Assembly: GCA_009929485.1 (NCBI GenBank)
Contig: SAAJ01000004.1
Coordinates: 57,199 to 121,198, forward strand
DNA: 64,000 nucleotides
From: Negativicutes bacterium
GTDB taxonomy: Bacteria > Bacillota > Negativicutes > Anaeromusales > Anaeromusaceae
Reading direction: 5' to 3'
Each line of letters opens with the position of its first letter. The stretch's first letter is position 1. Below are positions 8,246 to 16,118 of the stretch, one piece after another. The notes beneath the pieces are model-generated. The model was not told where the DNA came from and did not search any database. It was given only the letters and a program-made list of their open reading frames with translations. The position numbers and the translations under genes were made by a program.

Positions 8246-9043
8246 ATGACAGGTATTGGATTCTATCGGGACGAGGCGCTGCCGTTTTTTGAACTGAAGC
8301 TGTGTCAGGAATACGGTGTTGCTTACAAAAAGCATGCCCATGAGGAATACTCCCTAGGGCTCGTTGTTGCCGGGGGTAGTTCTTTTTGGTGCGAAGGCGG
8401 TCATGAAGATATTGCACCACAGACGATGCTCTTATTGCCTCCGGGATGTATGCACGCCTGTAAGCCGGTGGAGTCAGGATGCTGGAATTACCGCATGTTG
8501 TTTGTGGCGGCAGATTGGGTGCAAGCGTTGGCAGCAGAGCGGCCCGGAACTATATGGACGCAGCCGATATTAAAGACGGTTTCGCCTAGAGCAGTGCAGC
8601 GCTTGGAACGGCGGTTGCAGCGGCTGCAGGGGACGGAGACGCCGCTGGCCAAAGAAGCGGTGCTGATCGACCTGTTTGACGGACTGCAGCAGGGAGACAA
8701 GAAAATGTGGCTGCAACGGCCTGGAGAGGAACGGCCGCGCTTGAAGCAGGTCAAAGAGTATTTGCAAAACCACTTTGCGGCAAAGGTTACCTTGGAAGAG
8801 TTGGGGGCGGTTTCCGGCTTGAATAAATTTCACCTGCTGCGGCTTTTTAAAAAAGCTTTCAAGATCCCGCCGCACATGTATCAGATGGTGCTGCGCATTA
8901 ATTTTGCCAAACGAGAATTAGGGAAACGCAAGGAGCCGGCGGAGGTGGCCCAGGAGGCGGGGTTTTACGACCAGAGCCATTTTAGTAAAACTTTTAAAAG
9001 CTATACAGGCATTACGCCGGAAAAATATCAAAAAGGCAGTTGA
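8246..9043 (+). CDS. AraC family transcriptional regulator
   Basis: A 265-residue regulator with an N-terminal cupin sensor domain (about 15-90: HAHEEYSLGLVVAGGSSFW, then PGCMHAC) and a C-terminal double helix-turn-helix (about 165-262: VTLEELGAVSGLNKFHLLRLFKKAF and EVAQEAGFYDQSHFSKTFK). Start ATG behind GGAAGGAGG. It lies 67 bases before the DUF2000 gene on the same strand and is its likely regulator; AraC-DUF2000 pairs are common. Ligand unknown. Confidence 0.93.
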   Translation: MTGIGFYRDEALPFFELKLCQEYGVAYKKHAHEEYSLGLVVAGGSSFWCEGGHEDIAPQTMLLLPPGCMHACKPVESGCWNYRMLFVAADWVQALAAERPGTIWTQPILKTVSPRAVQRLERRLQRLQGTETPLAKEAVLIDLFDGLQQGDKKMWLQRPGEERPRLKQVKEYLQNHFAAKVTLEELGAVSGLNKFHLLRLFKKAFKIPPHMYQMVLRINFAKRELGKRKEPAEVAQEAGFYDQSHFSKTFKSYTGITPEKYQKGS

Positions 9044-9110
9044 CCTCAATATTTTACAATACAGGGCGGCGGTTTCACGTTAGGATAGAAGAAAAAAGAG
9101 GAGCGATAAC

Positions 9111-9521
9111 GTGAAACTTGTTATGGTAATCAATCGTGATTTGCCGCTGGGCCTAGTGGCCAATACCGCGGCCGTGCTGGGCATCAGTCTCAGCAAAATC
9201 TACCAGGAGGATATTGTCGGCGGCGACATTGCCGATGCCGACGGGAACTTGCATTTGGGCATTACAGCGCAAACCATTCCTATTTTGAGTGCAAGCCGGG
9301 AGCAGGTAAAAGAAATCCGCGAGGCCATGTTTGAACCGGCTTTCGCAGAAGTAGCGGCTATTGATTTTAGTGAAGCGGCGCAGCGCTGCCTGAACTATGA
9401 GCAATATATACGGAGTTTAGCTCAATTGTCTGCGGAAGAGCTTTTTTATCTGGGTGTCTGCATGTACGGCCCCAAGAAAAAAGTGAACAAGCTGACAGGC
9501 AGCCTGCCGCTGTTAAGGTGA
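9111..9521 (+). CDS. DUF2000 family protein
   Basis: A 136-residue protein starting KLVMVINRDLPLGLVANTAAVLGISL, the hallmark of DUF2000, a small alpha/beta fold related to peptidyl-tRNA hydrolase-like proteins. GTG start with AGGAGCG upstream. It sits just downstream of the AraC regulator. Biochemical function is not established for the family. Confidence 0.82.
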   Translation: MKLVMVINRDLPLGLVANTAAVLGISLSKIYQEDIVGGDIADADGNLHLGITAQTIPILSASREQVKEIREAMFEPAFAEVAAIDFSEAAQRCLNYEQYIRSLAQLSAEELFYLGVCMYGPKKKVNKLTGSLPLLR

Positions 9522-9625
9522 ACAGGAAAGAAAGTGTGCACAAGAGAACCGGAGTGATTTGAGGGGGCGCCGGAGGGATACGAAGCAGAACGTCTAAAAA
9601 ACTTGATATACTAAAAGAGCTAAGC

Positions 9626-9666
9626 AATAAAGGACCGCACGTCTCGAGTGCGGTCCTTTATTGTTA
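9626..9666. terminator. Bidirectional terminator between DUF2000 and DUF1904 genes
   Basis: A perfect 15-bp stem (AATAAAGGACCGCAC) with a 7-base loop lies between converging genes, with A/T-rich ends on both strands. Confidence 0.92.
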
Positions 9667-9733
9667 AAAAATATAACCGTAACCCTCAGTTGTATCCTCC
9701 GGTTACTCATATCCTCTTGTTAATTCCTCGTTT

Positions 9734-10060
9734 CTAGAAATGAACGCCGTTTTCATAGTACCGAAGTTCTTGCAAGGGGATAAAGAACACATCGATTTGG
9801 GTGTGGCCGGCTAGGCGTATGTGGCGGGTAATCGCCTCGGCGGTACGGCCTTGCACGTCCTGGCCGCGTTCAAACCAATTGACTTGTACTAAAGGCGTTG
9901 CAGCTGTTCGCTGACCGTCAAAATAATAGGTTGAAGCCGGAACCTCCAAAGTAAAGTAATCTCGGGGGCAATCGATGATTTGCGCTAGTTCATCGATTAG
10001 GGCGGTACTGAAGGCTTGGACGTCTTTGCCGGGCAGGCCTTTAAATATCAATTGTGGCAT
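9734..10060 (-). CDS. DUF1904 (tautomerase-like) protein
   Basis: A 108-residue protein beginning MPQLIFKGLPGKDVQAFSTALIDELA, with an N-terminal Pro after Met as in the tautomerase superfamily, and ending with a region (QIDVFFIPLQELRYYENGVHF) typical of DUF1904. The start is behind AGGAGGAAGC. Function unknown; the proline suggests a possible catalytic base, but this is inference. Confidence 0.75.
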   Translation of the reverse strand: MPQLIFKGLPGKDVQAFSTALIDELAQIIDCPRDYFTLEVPASTYYFDGQRTAATPLVQVNWFERGQDVQGRTAEAITRHIRLAGHTQIDVFFIPLQELRYYENGVHF

Positions 10061-10204
10061 AATGCTTCCTCCTGTTTGTGCATAATAGTGTATAGCATTT
10101 CGCGCCAGATGCGATTAGTTCCTGCTGGAAATGTTTGAGAGCAGGAATCCGACAAGATGTCCAGAAAGATAGTATGAAAATGAGGCGGAGAAGAGGTAAT
10201 GGAA

Positions 10205-10702
10205 ATGGCGGACGTTGTTTTTCGGGAAATGCAGGAAGAATACTTGGACGCGGTGCGGGATATTTATCTGCATTATGTGCTCCATACGACGGCGACCTTT
10301 CACTCGCGGCCGTTAACGCGGGAGGACATGCGGGAAATTGTGTTTTTTGAAAATGAAAAATATAAAACCTTTGTCATTTTTCGAGAGGAAGAACTTTGCG
10401 GCTATGTGCTCTTGACGCAGCATAAAAAAAGAGAAGCCTATGATACGACGGCGGAAGTGACCGTGTATTTGAAGCCAGGCTGCATTGGCGTCGGCCTGGG
10501 AAGCTTGGGACTGCAGCATTTGGAAGAATATGCCCGGAAGCAAGGCATTCATGTGCTGGTAGCTACAATTTGCGGCGAAAATGAAAAAAGCATCCATTTG
10601 GTAGAACGCAATGGCTATTTCCGTTGCGCTCATTATAAAGAAGTAGGCCTTAAGTTCGGACAATACTTAGATATTGTAGGGTATCAAAAGATTTTAGCGT
10701 AA
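10205..10702 (+). CDS. GNAT N-acetyltransferase, Pat/phosphinothricin-type
   Basis: A 165-residue acetyl-CoA-dependent transferase. The order AEVTVYLKPGCIGVGLGSLG (acetyl-CoA loop), HVLVATICGENEKSIHLVERNGYF and FGQYLDIVGYQKIL matches the phosphinothricin/methionine sulfone acetyltransferase group. ATG 10205 is preferred over 10199, which leaves only one base after AAGAGGT. The acetyl-CoA signature reads GCIGVGLGSLG rather than the usual RGxGxG/A, with Cys-Ile replacing the Arg-Gly lead. It stands alone with no partner gene. Substrate not established. Confidence 0.83.
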   Translation: MADVVFREMQEEYLDAVRDIYLHYVLHTTATFHSRPLTREDMREIVFFENEKYKTFVIFREEELCGYVLLTQHKKREAYDTTAEVTVYLKPGCIGVGLGSLGLQHLEEYARKQGIHVLVATICGENEKSIHLVERNGYFRCAHYKEVGLKFGQYLDIVGYQKILA

Positions 10703-10777
10703 GAAACATGTCAGGAATGCTTTAGGAAACCAATAGGCAGCTGTTATGGTTTGCTGCAAGCGCTGCTTGTACAATAA

Positions 10778-11605
10778 ATGCATACGAAAGGGGGAGTATG
10801 CCTGAAATATTGGTGTAAAGTATTGGTATGGCTGGCGCTTTGGCAGGGGATGATTTTGGGTCAGGCGTTGGCCGCTCCTGTTGAGGCGCGCGAAGATTTG
10901 GCAGACTGCTTTCAAGGCTTTTCGGGGACCTTTGTGTTATATAATCTGGAGGCGGAGCAGTATACTGTTTATAATGAGGAACAGAGCCGCAAACGGTTGT
11001 CTCCTTGTTCAACCTTCAAAATACCTAATTCCTTGATTGGTCTGGAAACGGGAGCCGTAGATAAGGAAGACGTATTTACCTTGAAAAAATGGGATGGAAC
11101 CCGTTATGATTTTCCCTATTGGAATCACGATCATACGCTGGCATCGGCTACGAAAGAATCGGTTGTCTGGTATTTTCGGGAATTGGCGAGGGATATCGGC
11201 GCTGCAAGAATGCAAAGATATTTACAAGGCATAGACTATGGTAACGCCGACATTTCAGGCGGGCTGACTCAATTTTGGCTAGGCTCTTCTTTGCAGATAT
11301 CAGCCCAAGAGCAAGTGCGTTTTTTGACGCGCTTAGAGCGGGGCGAGCTGCCGCTTTCCCAAGAAACGCGGGCCATTGTCTATAAGAATATCATCGTGGC
11401 AGAGAAAAACGGCGTTGTACTTATGGGGAAAACCGGCTCACGACTGCAAGACGGACGCTGGACCTTGGGGTGGTTTGTAGGTATAGTAAAGAAACCGAGA
11501 GGAACCTATGTGTTCGCGACCAATATTGAGGGGGCGGACGGGGCTATAGGCGGTAAGGCCAGAGAGATCAGCCTGGCGGTATTGAAGAAAATGAACGTAT
11601 TATAA
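10778..11605 (+). CDS. Class D (OXA-type) beta-lactamase, secreted
   Basis: A serine beta-lactamase homologue with all class D motifs: STFK (S78-K81), SVV (128-130), YGN (154-156), FWLGSSL (167-172) and KTGS (218-221), then GWFVG. A signal peptide (LVWLALWQGMILGQALAA) predicts periplasmic export. The in-frame ATG at 10778 has no clear ribosome site, whereas AAAGGGGGAG at 10787-10796 sits 5 bases before an in-frame CTG at 10802; the true start is uncertain. The stop is only 13 bases before the MogA-MOSC gene, so it appears to be the first gene of the molybdenum cofactor operon. Activity on any beta-lactam cannot be judged from sequence. Confidence 0.92.
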   Translation: MHTKGGVCLKYWCKVLVWLALWQGMILGQALAAPVEAREDLADCFQGFSGTFVLYNLEAEQYTVYNEEQSRKRLSPCSTFKIPNSLIGLETGAVDKEDVFTLKKWDGTRYDFPYWNHDHTLASATKESVVWYFRELARDIGAARMQRYLQGIDYGNADISGGLTQFWLGSSLQISAQEQVRFLTRLERGELPLSQETRAIVYKNIIVAEKNGVVLMGKTGSRLQDGRWTLGWFVGIVKKPRGTYVFATNIEGADGAIGGKAREISLAVLKKMNVL

Positions 11606-11618
11606 GGAGGCGCTGAGG

Positions 11619-12557
11619 ATGAAATCCTATGAAATGGCGGTTCTGGTTTTGAGTGACAAGGGTGCGCGCGGCGAGCGAGAAGATCTGAGCGGCCCGGCTG
11701 TCCGTGAAGTATTAGGCAAGCAGTATCCTGTGGTGTACTATAAAATGATCCCCGATGAAAAAGAGCAGATTATTAGGGAACTTTGCTATATTTGTGATGA
11801 ACTAGCGCCGCCTTTGCTGGTTACTTCGGGCGGGACTGGTTTTTCCGAGCGGGATGTTACGCCGGAAGCGACGCTGTCAGTTGTGGAAAAGCTTACTCCA
11901 GGCATCCCGGAGGCCATGAGGTTCTACGGCATGCAGAAAACGCCGCAAGCGATGCTTTCACGGGCGGTAGCTGGTATTCGGGGCAAGACGTTGATTATCA
12001 ATCTGCCTGGCAGCGTGAAAGGCGTGAAAGAGTCCTTGGAAGCCATTACCCCGGCTTTGTCTCATGGGCTGGGAATTTTGCGCGGCGATGCCCAAGAATG
12101 CGGGCAGCCTATGGCGAAAAAACCAGCTGCCGTGTTGGCGGTGAATCGCAGCGAGAAAAAAGGAGAAATCAAGGTTCCTATTGCCAAAGGGTATTTTGCG
12201 GTGGACAGCGGTCTGCAGGGCGATGCCCATGCCGGAGACTGGCATCGTCAAGTGAGCCTCTTGGGCTATGAGAGCTTTGAAAAGATACGGCAACTGGGCG
12301 TAACCGATTTGGAACCAGGTGTTTTCGCTGAGAATCTAACAACAGAAGGCATCGAGCTGTTTACTCTGCCTGTGGGGACTCGCCTCCAAATTGGCGAGGT
12401 GCTGCTGGAAGTGACGCAAATCGGCAAGGAGTGCCATTTAGGCTGCGCCATTCGCGAAAAGACGGGAGACTGCGTCATGCCTAGGGAAGGTATTTTTGCT
12501 AAAGTGTTGGCGCCGGGCTGGATTGTTCCGGGAGACTTGATTGAGATTGTATCATAA
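11619..12557 (+). CDS. MogA-like molybdopterin adenylyltransferase fused to MOSC domain
   Basis: A 312-residue two-domain protein. Residues 1-165 are MogA/MoaB-like (VTSGGTGFSERDVTPEAT molybdopterin-binding loop, then NLPGSVKGVKESLEAI). Residues 168-312 form a MOSC domain (LQGDAHAGDWHRQVSLL, GVFAENLTTEGI, then a Cys-bearing ECHLGCAIREKTGDC). MogA activates molybdopterin by adenylylation; MOSC domains bind or transfer the sulfurated cofactor. Start ATG behind AAGGAGG. It is followed after 14 bases by the MoeA-like gene. Confidence 0.9.
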   Translation: MKSYEMAVLVLSDKGARGEREDLSGPAVREVLGKQYPVVYYKMIPDEKEQIIRELCYICDELAPPLLVTSGGTGFSERDVTPEATLSVVEKLTPGIPEAMRFYGMQKTPQAMLSRAVAGIRGKTLIINLPGSVKGVKESLEAITPALSHGLGILRGDAQECGQPMAKKPAAVLAVNRSEKKGEIKVPIAKGYFAVDSGLQGDAHAGDWHRQVSLLGYESFEKIRQLGVTDLEPGVFAENLTTEGIELFTLPVGTRLQIGEVLLEVTQIGKECHLGCAIREKTGDCVMPREGIFAKVLAPGWIVPGDLIEIVS

Positions 12558-12571
12558 GGGGTTGCACGACA

Positions 12572-13588
12572 ATGAAAACCATTAAGACGCAGGATGCGAT
12601 TGGGACTGTTCTGTGTCATGACATAACAAAGATTGTGCCGGGAGAGTTCAAAGGACCGGCGTTTCATAAGGGACATATTGTGACGGAAAAGGACATCCCG
12701 GAGCTTTTAGCGTTAGGCAAAGATCATCTATATGTATGGGAATTGCAAGATGAATTTGTGCACGAAAATGACGCTGCACTGCGTTTGGCGAGGGCGGTGC
12801 GCGGCGGCGGTCTTGCAATGACGGACCCGGAGGAAGGCAAGGTGAATCTCCGTGCCGAACAGGACGGTCTGCTGCTTATCGATGAGGAGCGCCTGCTGCG
12901 TTTGAATTTGCTGGGCGAAGTGGCGGTGGCTACTCGCAGCCAGGAACGGACGGTGAAAAAAGGCGATATTGTGGCCGGGATTCGCGTGATTCCACTGGTT
13001 TTTGCAGAAGAAAAAATGCAGGAGGCGGAGGCCATCGGTGCGGAGGGAGACGTTATTTCCGTACAGCCTTTTCGGCCTTGCAAAGTGGGCATTATTACAA
13101 CAGGCAACGAAGTCTATTATGGCAGAATTGTCGATCGTTTTGGGCCGGTTGTGAAAGAAAAAGTGGAAGCCTTTGGTTGCACCGTAGCGCAGCAGGTGCT
13201 GGTGCCGGACTCGGCGGAGAAAATTGCCCAAGCAGTGCAAAGCCTGCTGGCGGAAGGCTGTCAATTGATTTTGACTACAGGAGGCATGTCTGTGGACCCG
13301 GATGATGTGACGCCGGCCGGTATTCGCCTAGCCGGAGCCAGGATTGTTTCCTACGGGGCGCCGGTTTTGCCTGGATCGGTGTTCATGATGGCGTATCTAG
13401 GAGCAGTGCCTGTATTGGGACTGCCAGGCTGCGTCATGTATAACAGCACAACTATCTTTGATTTGGTGCTGCCCTTGGTTTTAGCTGGGCGGGAAGTAAC
13501 CAGGGAGAGAATCGCCCGCTGGGGCGTAGGTGGTTTGTGTCTAAACTGCGAGACGTGTCGGTTTCCAGAGTGTTCTTTCGGGGCGTAG
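12572..13588 (+). CDS. MoeA-like molybdopterin-binding protein with C-terminal cysteine cluster
   Basis: A 338-residue protein with a C-terminal MoCF-binding domain (KVGIITTGNEVYYGRIVDRFGP, LTTGGMSVDPDDVTPAGI, GAPVLPGSVFMMAYLG, LGLPGCVMY), but an N-terminal half unlike canonical MoeA. It ends in a cysteine cluster, CLNCETCRFPECSFG (C-x2-C-x2-C-x4-C), that could hold metal or an Fe-S cluster. It lies between mogA-MOSC and a canonical moeA, so it is unlikely to be the only molybdate insertase. A role in cofactor selection or regulation is inference. Confidence 0.85.
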   Translation: MKTIKTQDAIGTVLCHDITKIVPGEFKGPAFHKGHIVTEKDIPELLALGKDHLYVWELQDEFVHENDAALRLARAVRGGGLAMTDPEEGKVNLRAEQDGLLLIDEERLLRLNLLGEVAVATRSQERTVKKGDIVAGIRVIPLVFAEEKMQEAEAIGAEGDVISVQPFRPCKVGIITTGNEVYYGRIVDRFGPVVKEKVEAFGCTVAQQVLVPDSAEKIAQAVQSLLAEGCQLILTTGGMSVDPDDVTPAGIRLAGARIVSYGAPVLPGSVFMMAYLGAVPVLGLPGCVMYNSTTIFDLVLPLVLAGREVTRERIARWGVGGLCLNCETCRFPECSFGA

Positions 13589-13612
13589 AGGCTGAAGTAA
13601 GGAGGTGGATTT

Positions 13613-14839
13613 GTGAAGAAAAATGTATCCTTAGAAGAAGCGCAGCAGCTGCTGTTAGCGCAGGCTGCGCCTGTGGGAGAACGGCAGATTTTCCTGGCGG
13701 AAGCGGAGGGAAACGTGCTGAGCCGGGATGTGTTTGCACCGCTAAACTTGCCTTCTTTTGATCGTTCACCTTTAGACGGCTACGCGCTGAGAGCGGTGGA
13801 TGTTCGCCAAGCGTCCGAGGCGCAGCCGGTGGCCTTGCGGGTTGTGGAGGAGGTGCGGGCGGGCTTTGTAGCCTCTCAAACGGTGGATGTTGGCTGCGCC
13901 GTTAAGATCATGACCGGCGCGCCTTTGCCAGACGGAGCCGATGTGGTGGTGCCTTTTGAAGACGTGGAATGCAGGGGGGACTTGGTGTGCATTACGGAAT
14001 CATTGGCAAGCGGCAGCAATATCATATATGCTGGCGAAGACCTTGCGGCAGGAGGCTTGGCAGCTGAAACAGGGGTTCTTGTAACGCCGCCTCTTGTGGG
14101 GCTGTTGGCTGCCTTGGGTATGGAAACGATTCCTGTTTACGGGAAGTGCAATGTAGCTCTCTTCAGCACGGGGGACGAGCTGTTAGAGCCGCCGCAAGCG
14201 TTGCAGCCGGGAAAAATCTACAATTCCAATCTCCATAGCCTTCGCGCCTATTGCCGCATGGTGGGCGCAGAAACCGTGGTGCTTGGTACGGCGGTTGATG
14301 AAGAAGGAGCGATTGCGGCACGTTTGGAAGAAGCGTTGCGGCAGGCGGACTTGGTGGTGACTACAGGCGGCGTATCCGTAGGAGAATATGATTTGCTTCC
14401 GGCGGCTTTGCGGAAAGTAGGCGCACAGGTTTTATTCCATGGCTTGGACATGAAACCGGGTTCGCCGGCCATGGGGGCGGTTTGCCGGGGAAAGCCGGTC
14501 TTGGCGCTTTCGGGTAATCCGGCAGCGGCTTTAATTGCTTTTGAGCTGTTGGGAGCGCCGCTGCTGAAACAAATGCTGGGTTGGCAAAAAGTCTTGCCGC
14601 AGCGGTTTGGCGCTGTTTTAGATGATGATTTTGCGAAGACTAGCAGGCAGCGCCGTTTTGTGCGGGTGCGGTTGGAGGTGCAAGGGACTCAGTTACATGC
14701 AAAGCTGGCTGGTTCGCAAAGCAATGGGGCGTTGCAGTCTATGGTGGTGAGTAATGCCTTGCTGGATGTGCCTGCTGGCAGCGGGCCATTAAAGGCGGGA
14801 CAGGCAGTCGAGGCGGTGCTGACAGGCCCGTTGGCGTAG
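13613..14839 (+). CDS. moeA: Molybdopterin molybdotransferase MoeA
   Basis: A 408-residue enzyme that inserts molybdate into adenylyl-molybdopterin. Canonical motifs are SFDRSPLDGYALRAVD, KIMTGAPLPDGADVVVPFED, LFSTGDELLEP, TTGGVSVGEYD, GLDMKPGSP and ALSGNPAAALIAFE. GTG start behind AAGGAGGTGG. It is third in the cofactor operon, with mobA 10 bases downstream. Confidence 0.95.
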   Translation: MKKNVSLEEAQQLLLAQAAPVGERQIFLAEAEGNVLSRDVFAPLNLPSFDRSPLDGYALRAVDVRQASEAQPVALRVVEEVRAGFVASQTVDVGCAVKIMTGAPLPDGADVVVPFEDVECRGDLVCITESLASGSNIIYAGEDLAAGGLAAETGVLVTPPLVGLLAALGMETIPVYGKCNVALFSTGDELLEPPQALQPGKIYNSNLHSLRAYCRMVGAETVVLGTAVDEEGAIAARLEEALRQADLVVTTGGVSVGEYDLLPAALRKVGAQVLFHGLDMKPGSPAMGAVCRGKPVLALSGNPAAALIAFELLGAPLLKQMLGWQKVLPQRFGAVLDDDFAKTSRQRRFVRVRLEVQGTQLHAKLAGSQSNGALQSMVVSNALLDVPAGSGPLKAGQAVEAVLTGPLA

Positions 14840-14849
14840 GAGGAGCGAT

Positions 14850-15449
14850 ATGGCGGTAAGCGGCATTGTGTTGGCAGGCGGACGCAGCATGCGCATGGGA
14901 ACGGATAAAACGCAGCTTGCGTGGGGGCGGCATACGCTGCTGGAGCAAGCCGTTTCTCTGTTGCGGGGCGTCACGGACGAGGTGTTGGTTGTTGGCAATC
15001 TTGAGGGTACATATTGTCTGCAGGGAGTTCGGCAAGTGCAGGATCGGTACGCGGGCCGCGGGCCGCTGGGAGGCATTCACGCAGGCTTGCTGGAGTCAAA
15101 ACACGAGGCTGCGATAGTCCTTTCCTGTGATATGCCTTTTGTAACAGCGAAATTGGCTGCGTTTTTGGTAGCTCAGAGCGACGGCTTTGCTGCGGTAACT
15201 CCACGCTGCAGAGGGCGGGTAGAGCCGTTATGTGCGGTATATGCGCGCAGCTGTCTTGCTGTCATCGAAGACTTGCTGCAAGCGGGGGAGAATCAAGTGC
15301 GGCAAGTTTTTGCCAAGGTTAACACCTGCTATGTAGAAGAAGCGGAATTGCAGCTGTTTGGTGAGGTGAAGCAGCTGTTTTTCAACCTAAATACGCCGCA
15401 AGACTGGCAAGAGGCTTTACGACGCAAGGAGGAAGGGCATGGAAGCTAA
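14850..15449 (+). CDS. mobA: Molybdenum cofactor guanylyltransferase MobA
   Basis: A 199-residue nucleotidyltransferase that adds GMP to molybdopterin. The GTP-binding N-terminus GIVLAGGRSMRMGTDKTQL, the GRGPLGGIHAGL segment and the metal-site SCDMPFV are present. Its 3' end overlaps mobB by 11 bases. Presence of MobA implies that the organism uses MGD-type molybdoenzymes; none is encoded in this window. Confidence 0.94.
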   Translation: MAVSGIVLAGGRSMRMGTDKTQLAWGRHTLLEQAVSLLRGVTDEVLVVGNLEGTYCLQGVRQVQDRYAGRGPLGGIHAGLLESKHEAAIVLSCDMPFVTAKLAAFLVAQSDGFAAVTPRCRGRVEPLCAVYARSCLAVIEDLLQAGENQVRQVFAKVNTCYVEEAELQLFGEVKQLFFNLNTPQDWQEALRRKEEGHGS

Positions 15450-15948
15450 CAAAATCCCGATCGTTTCTTTTGTATCGGCTTGTTCCGGAGTCGGCAAGAC
15501 TACCTTGCTGGAAAAGGTTGTGGTCATTTTAAAACAGCGCGGCTTGCGTTTGGCGGTAATCAAGCATGACGCGCATCGTTTTGAGATGGACCATCCAGGC
15601 AAGGACACCTGGCGTTTAGCGCAAGCAGGAGCTGATGTCGTTGCCATTTCCTCACCGGAGAAGGTAGCTCTGCTGGAAAAAGTGCCTAGCGAAAAATCAC
15701 TGGATGAAGTGGCGGCTATGATTTCCGGCGTGGACCTCATTCTTACAGAAGGCTTTAAACAAGGCGGCAAACTCAAAATTGAAGTGTATCGGGCTGAACT
15801 CCAAAAACCTCTGGCTAGTTTAGCGGAGGAATTGCTGGCGATTGCCGGTGATACGTCCTTGCCGGGCGTTCCTTGTTACGCCCTAGATGATGCGGCTGGG
15901 ATTGCAGGGGAACTATTGCGCTATGTGGAGGGCTTTCAGCTGCGCTAA
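15439..15948 (+). CDS. mobB: Molybdopterin-guanine dinucleotide biosynthesis protein MobB
   Basis: A 169-residue P-loop GTPase. The Walker A-like CSGVGKTTLLEKVV, KHDAHRFEMDHPGKDTWRLAQAGAD and DLILTEGFKQGGKLKIEVYR are typical of MobB. It overlaps the end of mobA and closes the operon. Confidence 0.93.
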   Translation: MEANKIPIVSFVSACSGVGKTTLLEKVVVILKQRGLRLAVIKHDAHRFEMDHPGKDTWRLAQAGADVVAISSPEKVALLEKVPSEKSLDEVAAMISGVDLILTEGFKQGGKLKIEVYRAELQKPLASLAEELLAIAGDTSLPGVPCYALDDAAGIAGELLRYVEGFQLR

Positions 15949-15973
15949 TGCACAACCAAGCATGACACCAATT

Positions 15974-15994
15974 AAAACTTATAAATTCGGGTAT
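15974..15994 (-). repeat. Short inverted copy of the box preceding repeat copy 1
   Basis: These 21 bases are the exact reverse complement of 7798-7818, which begins ATACCCGAATTTATAA. A related box (ATACCGGAATTTATATAA) precedes repeat copy 4 near 53384. All lie just beside terminators. Confidence 0.6.
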
Positions 15995-15997
15995 CGC

Positions 15998-16034
15998 AAA
16001 AAGGACTGCGCCGTAGTGGGCGCAGTCCTTTTAA
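15998..16034. terminator. Bidirectional terminator between mobB and SSF
   Basis: A 14-bp stem (AAAAGGACTGCGCC) with a 6-base loop lies between converging genes, with T/A tracts on both sides. Confidence 0.92.
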
Positions 16035-16118
16035 AAATATAATTTTCTCTCCGGTTTTTCCTCTGTTTACTCTGTTACTCTATGTGAAACGTATTTTCCG
16101 TATTTCGCACTCTTTTCT

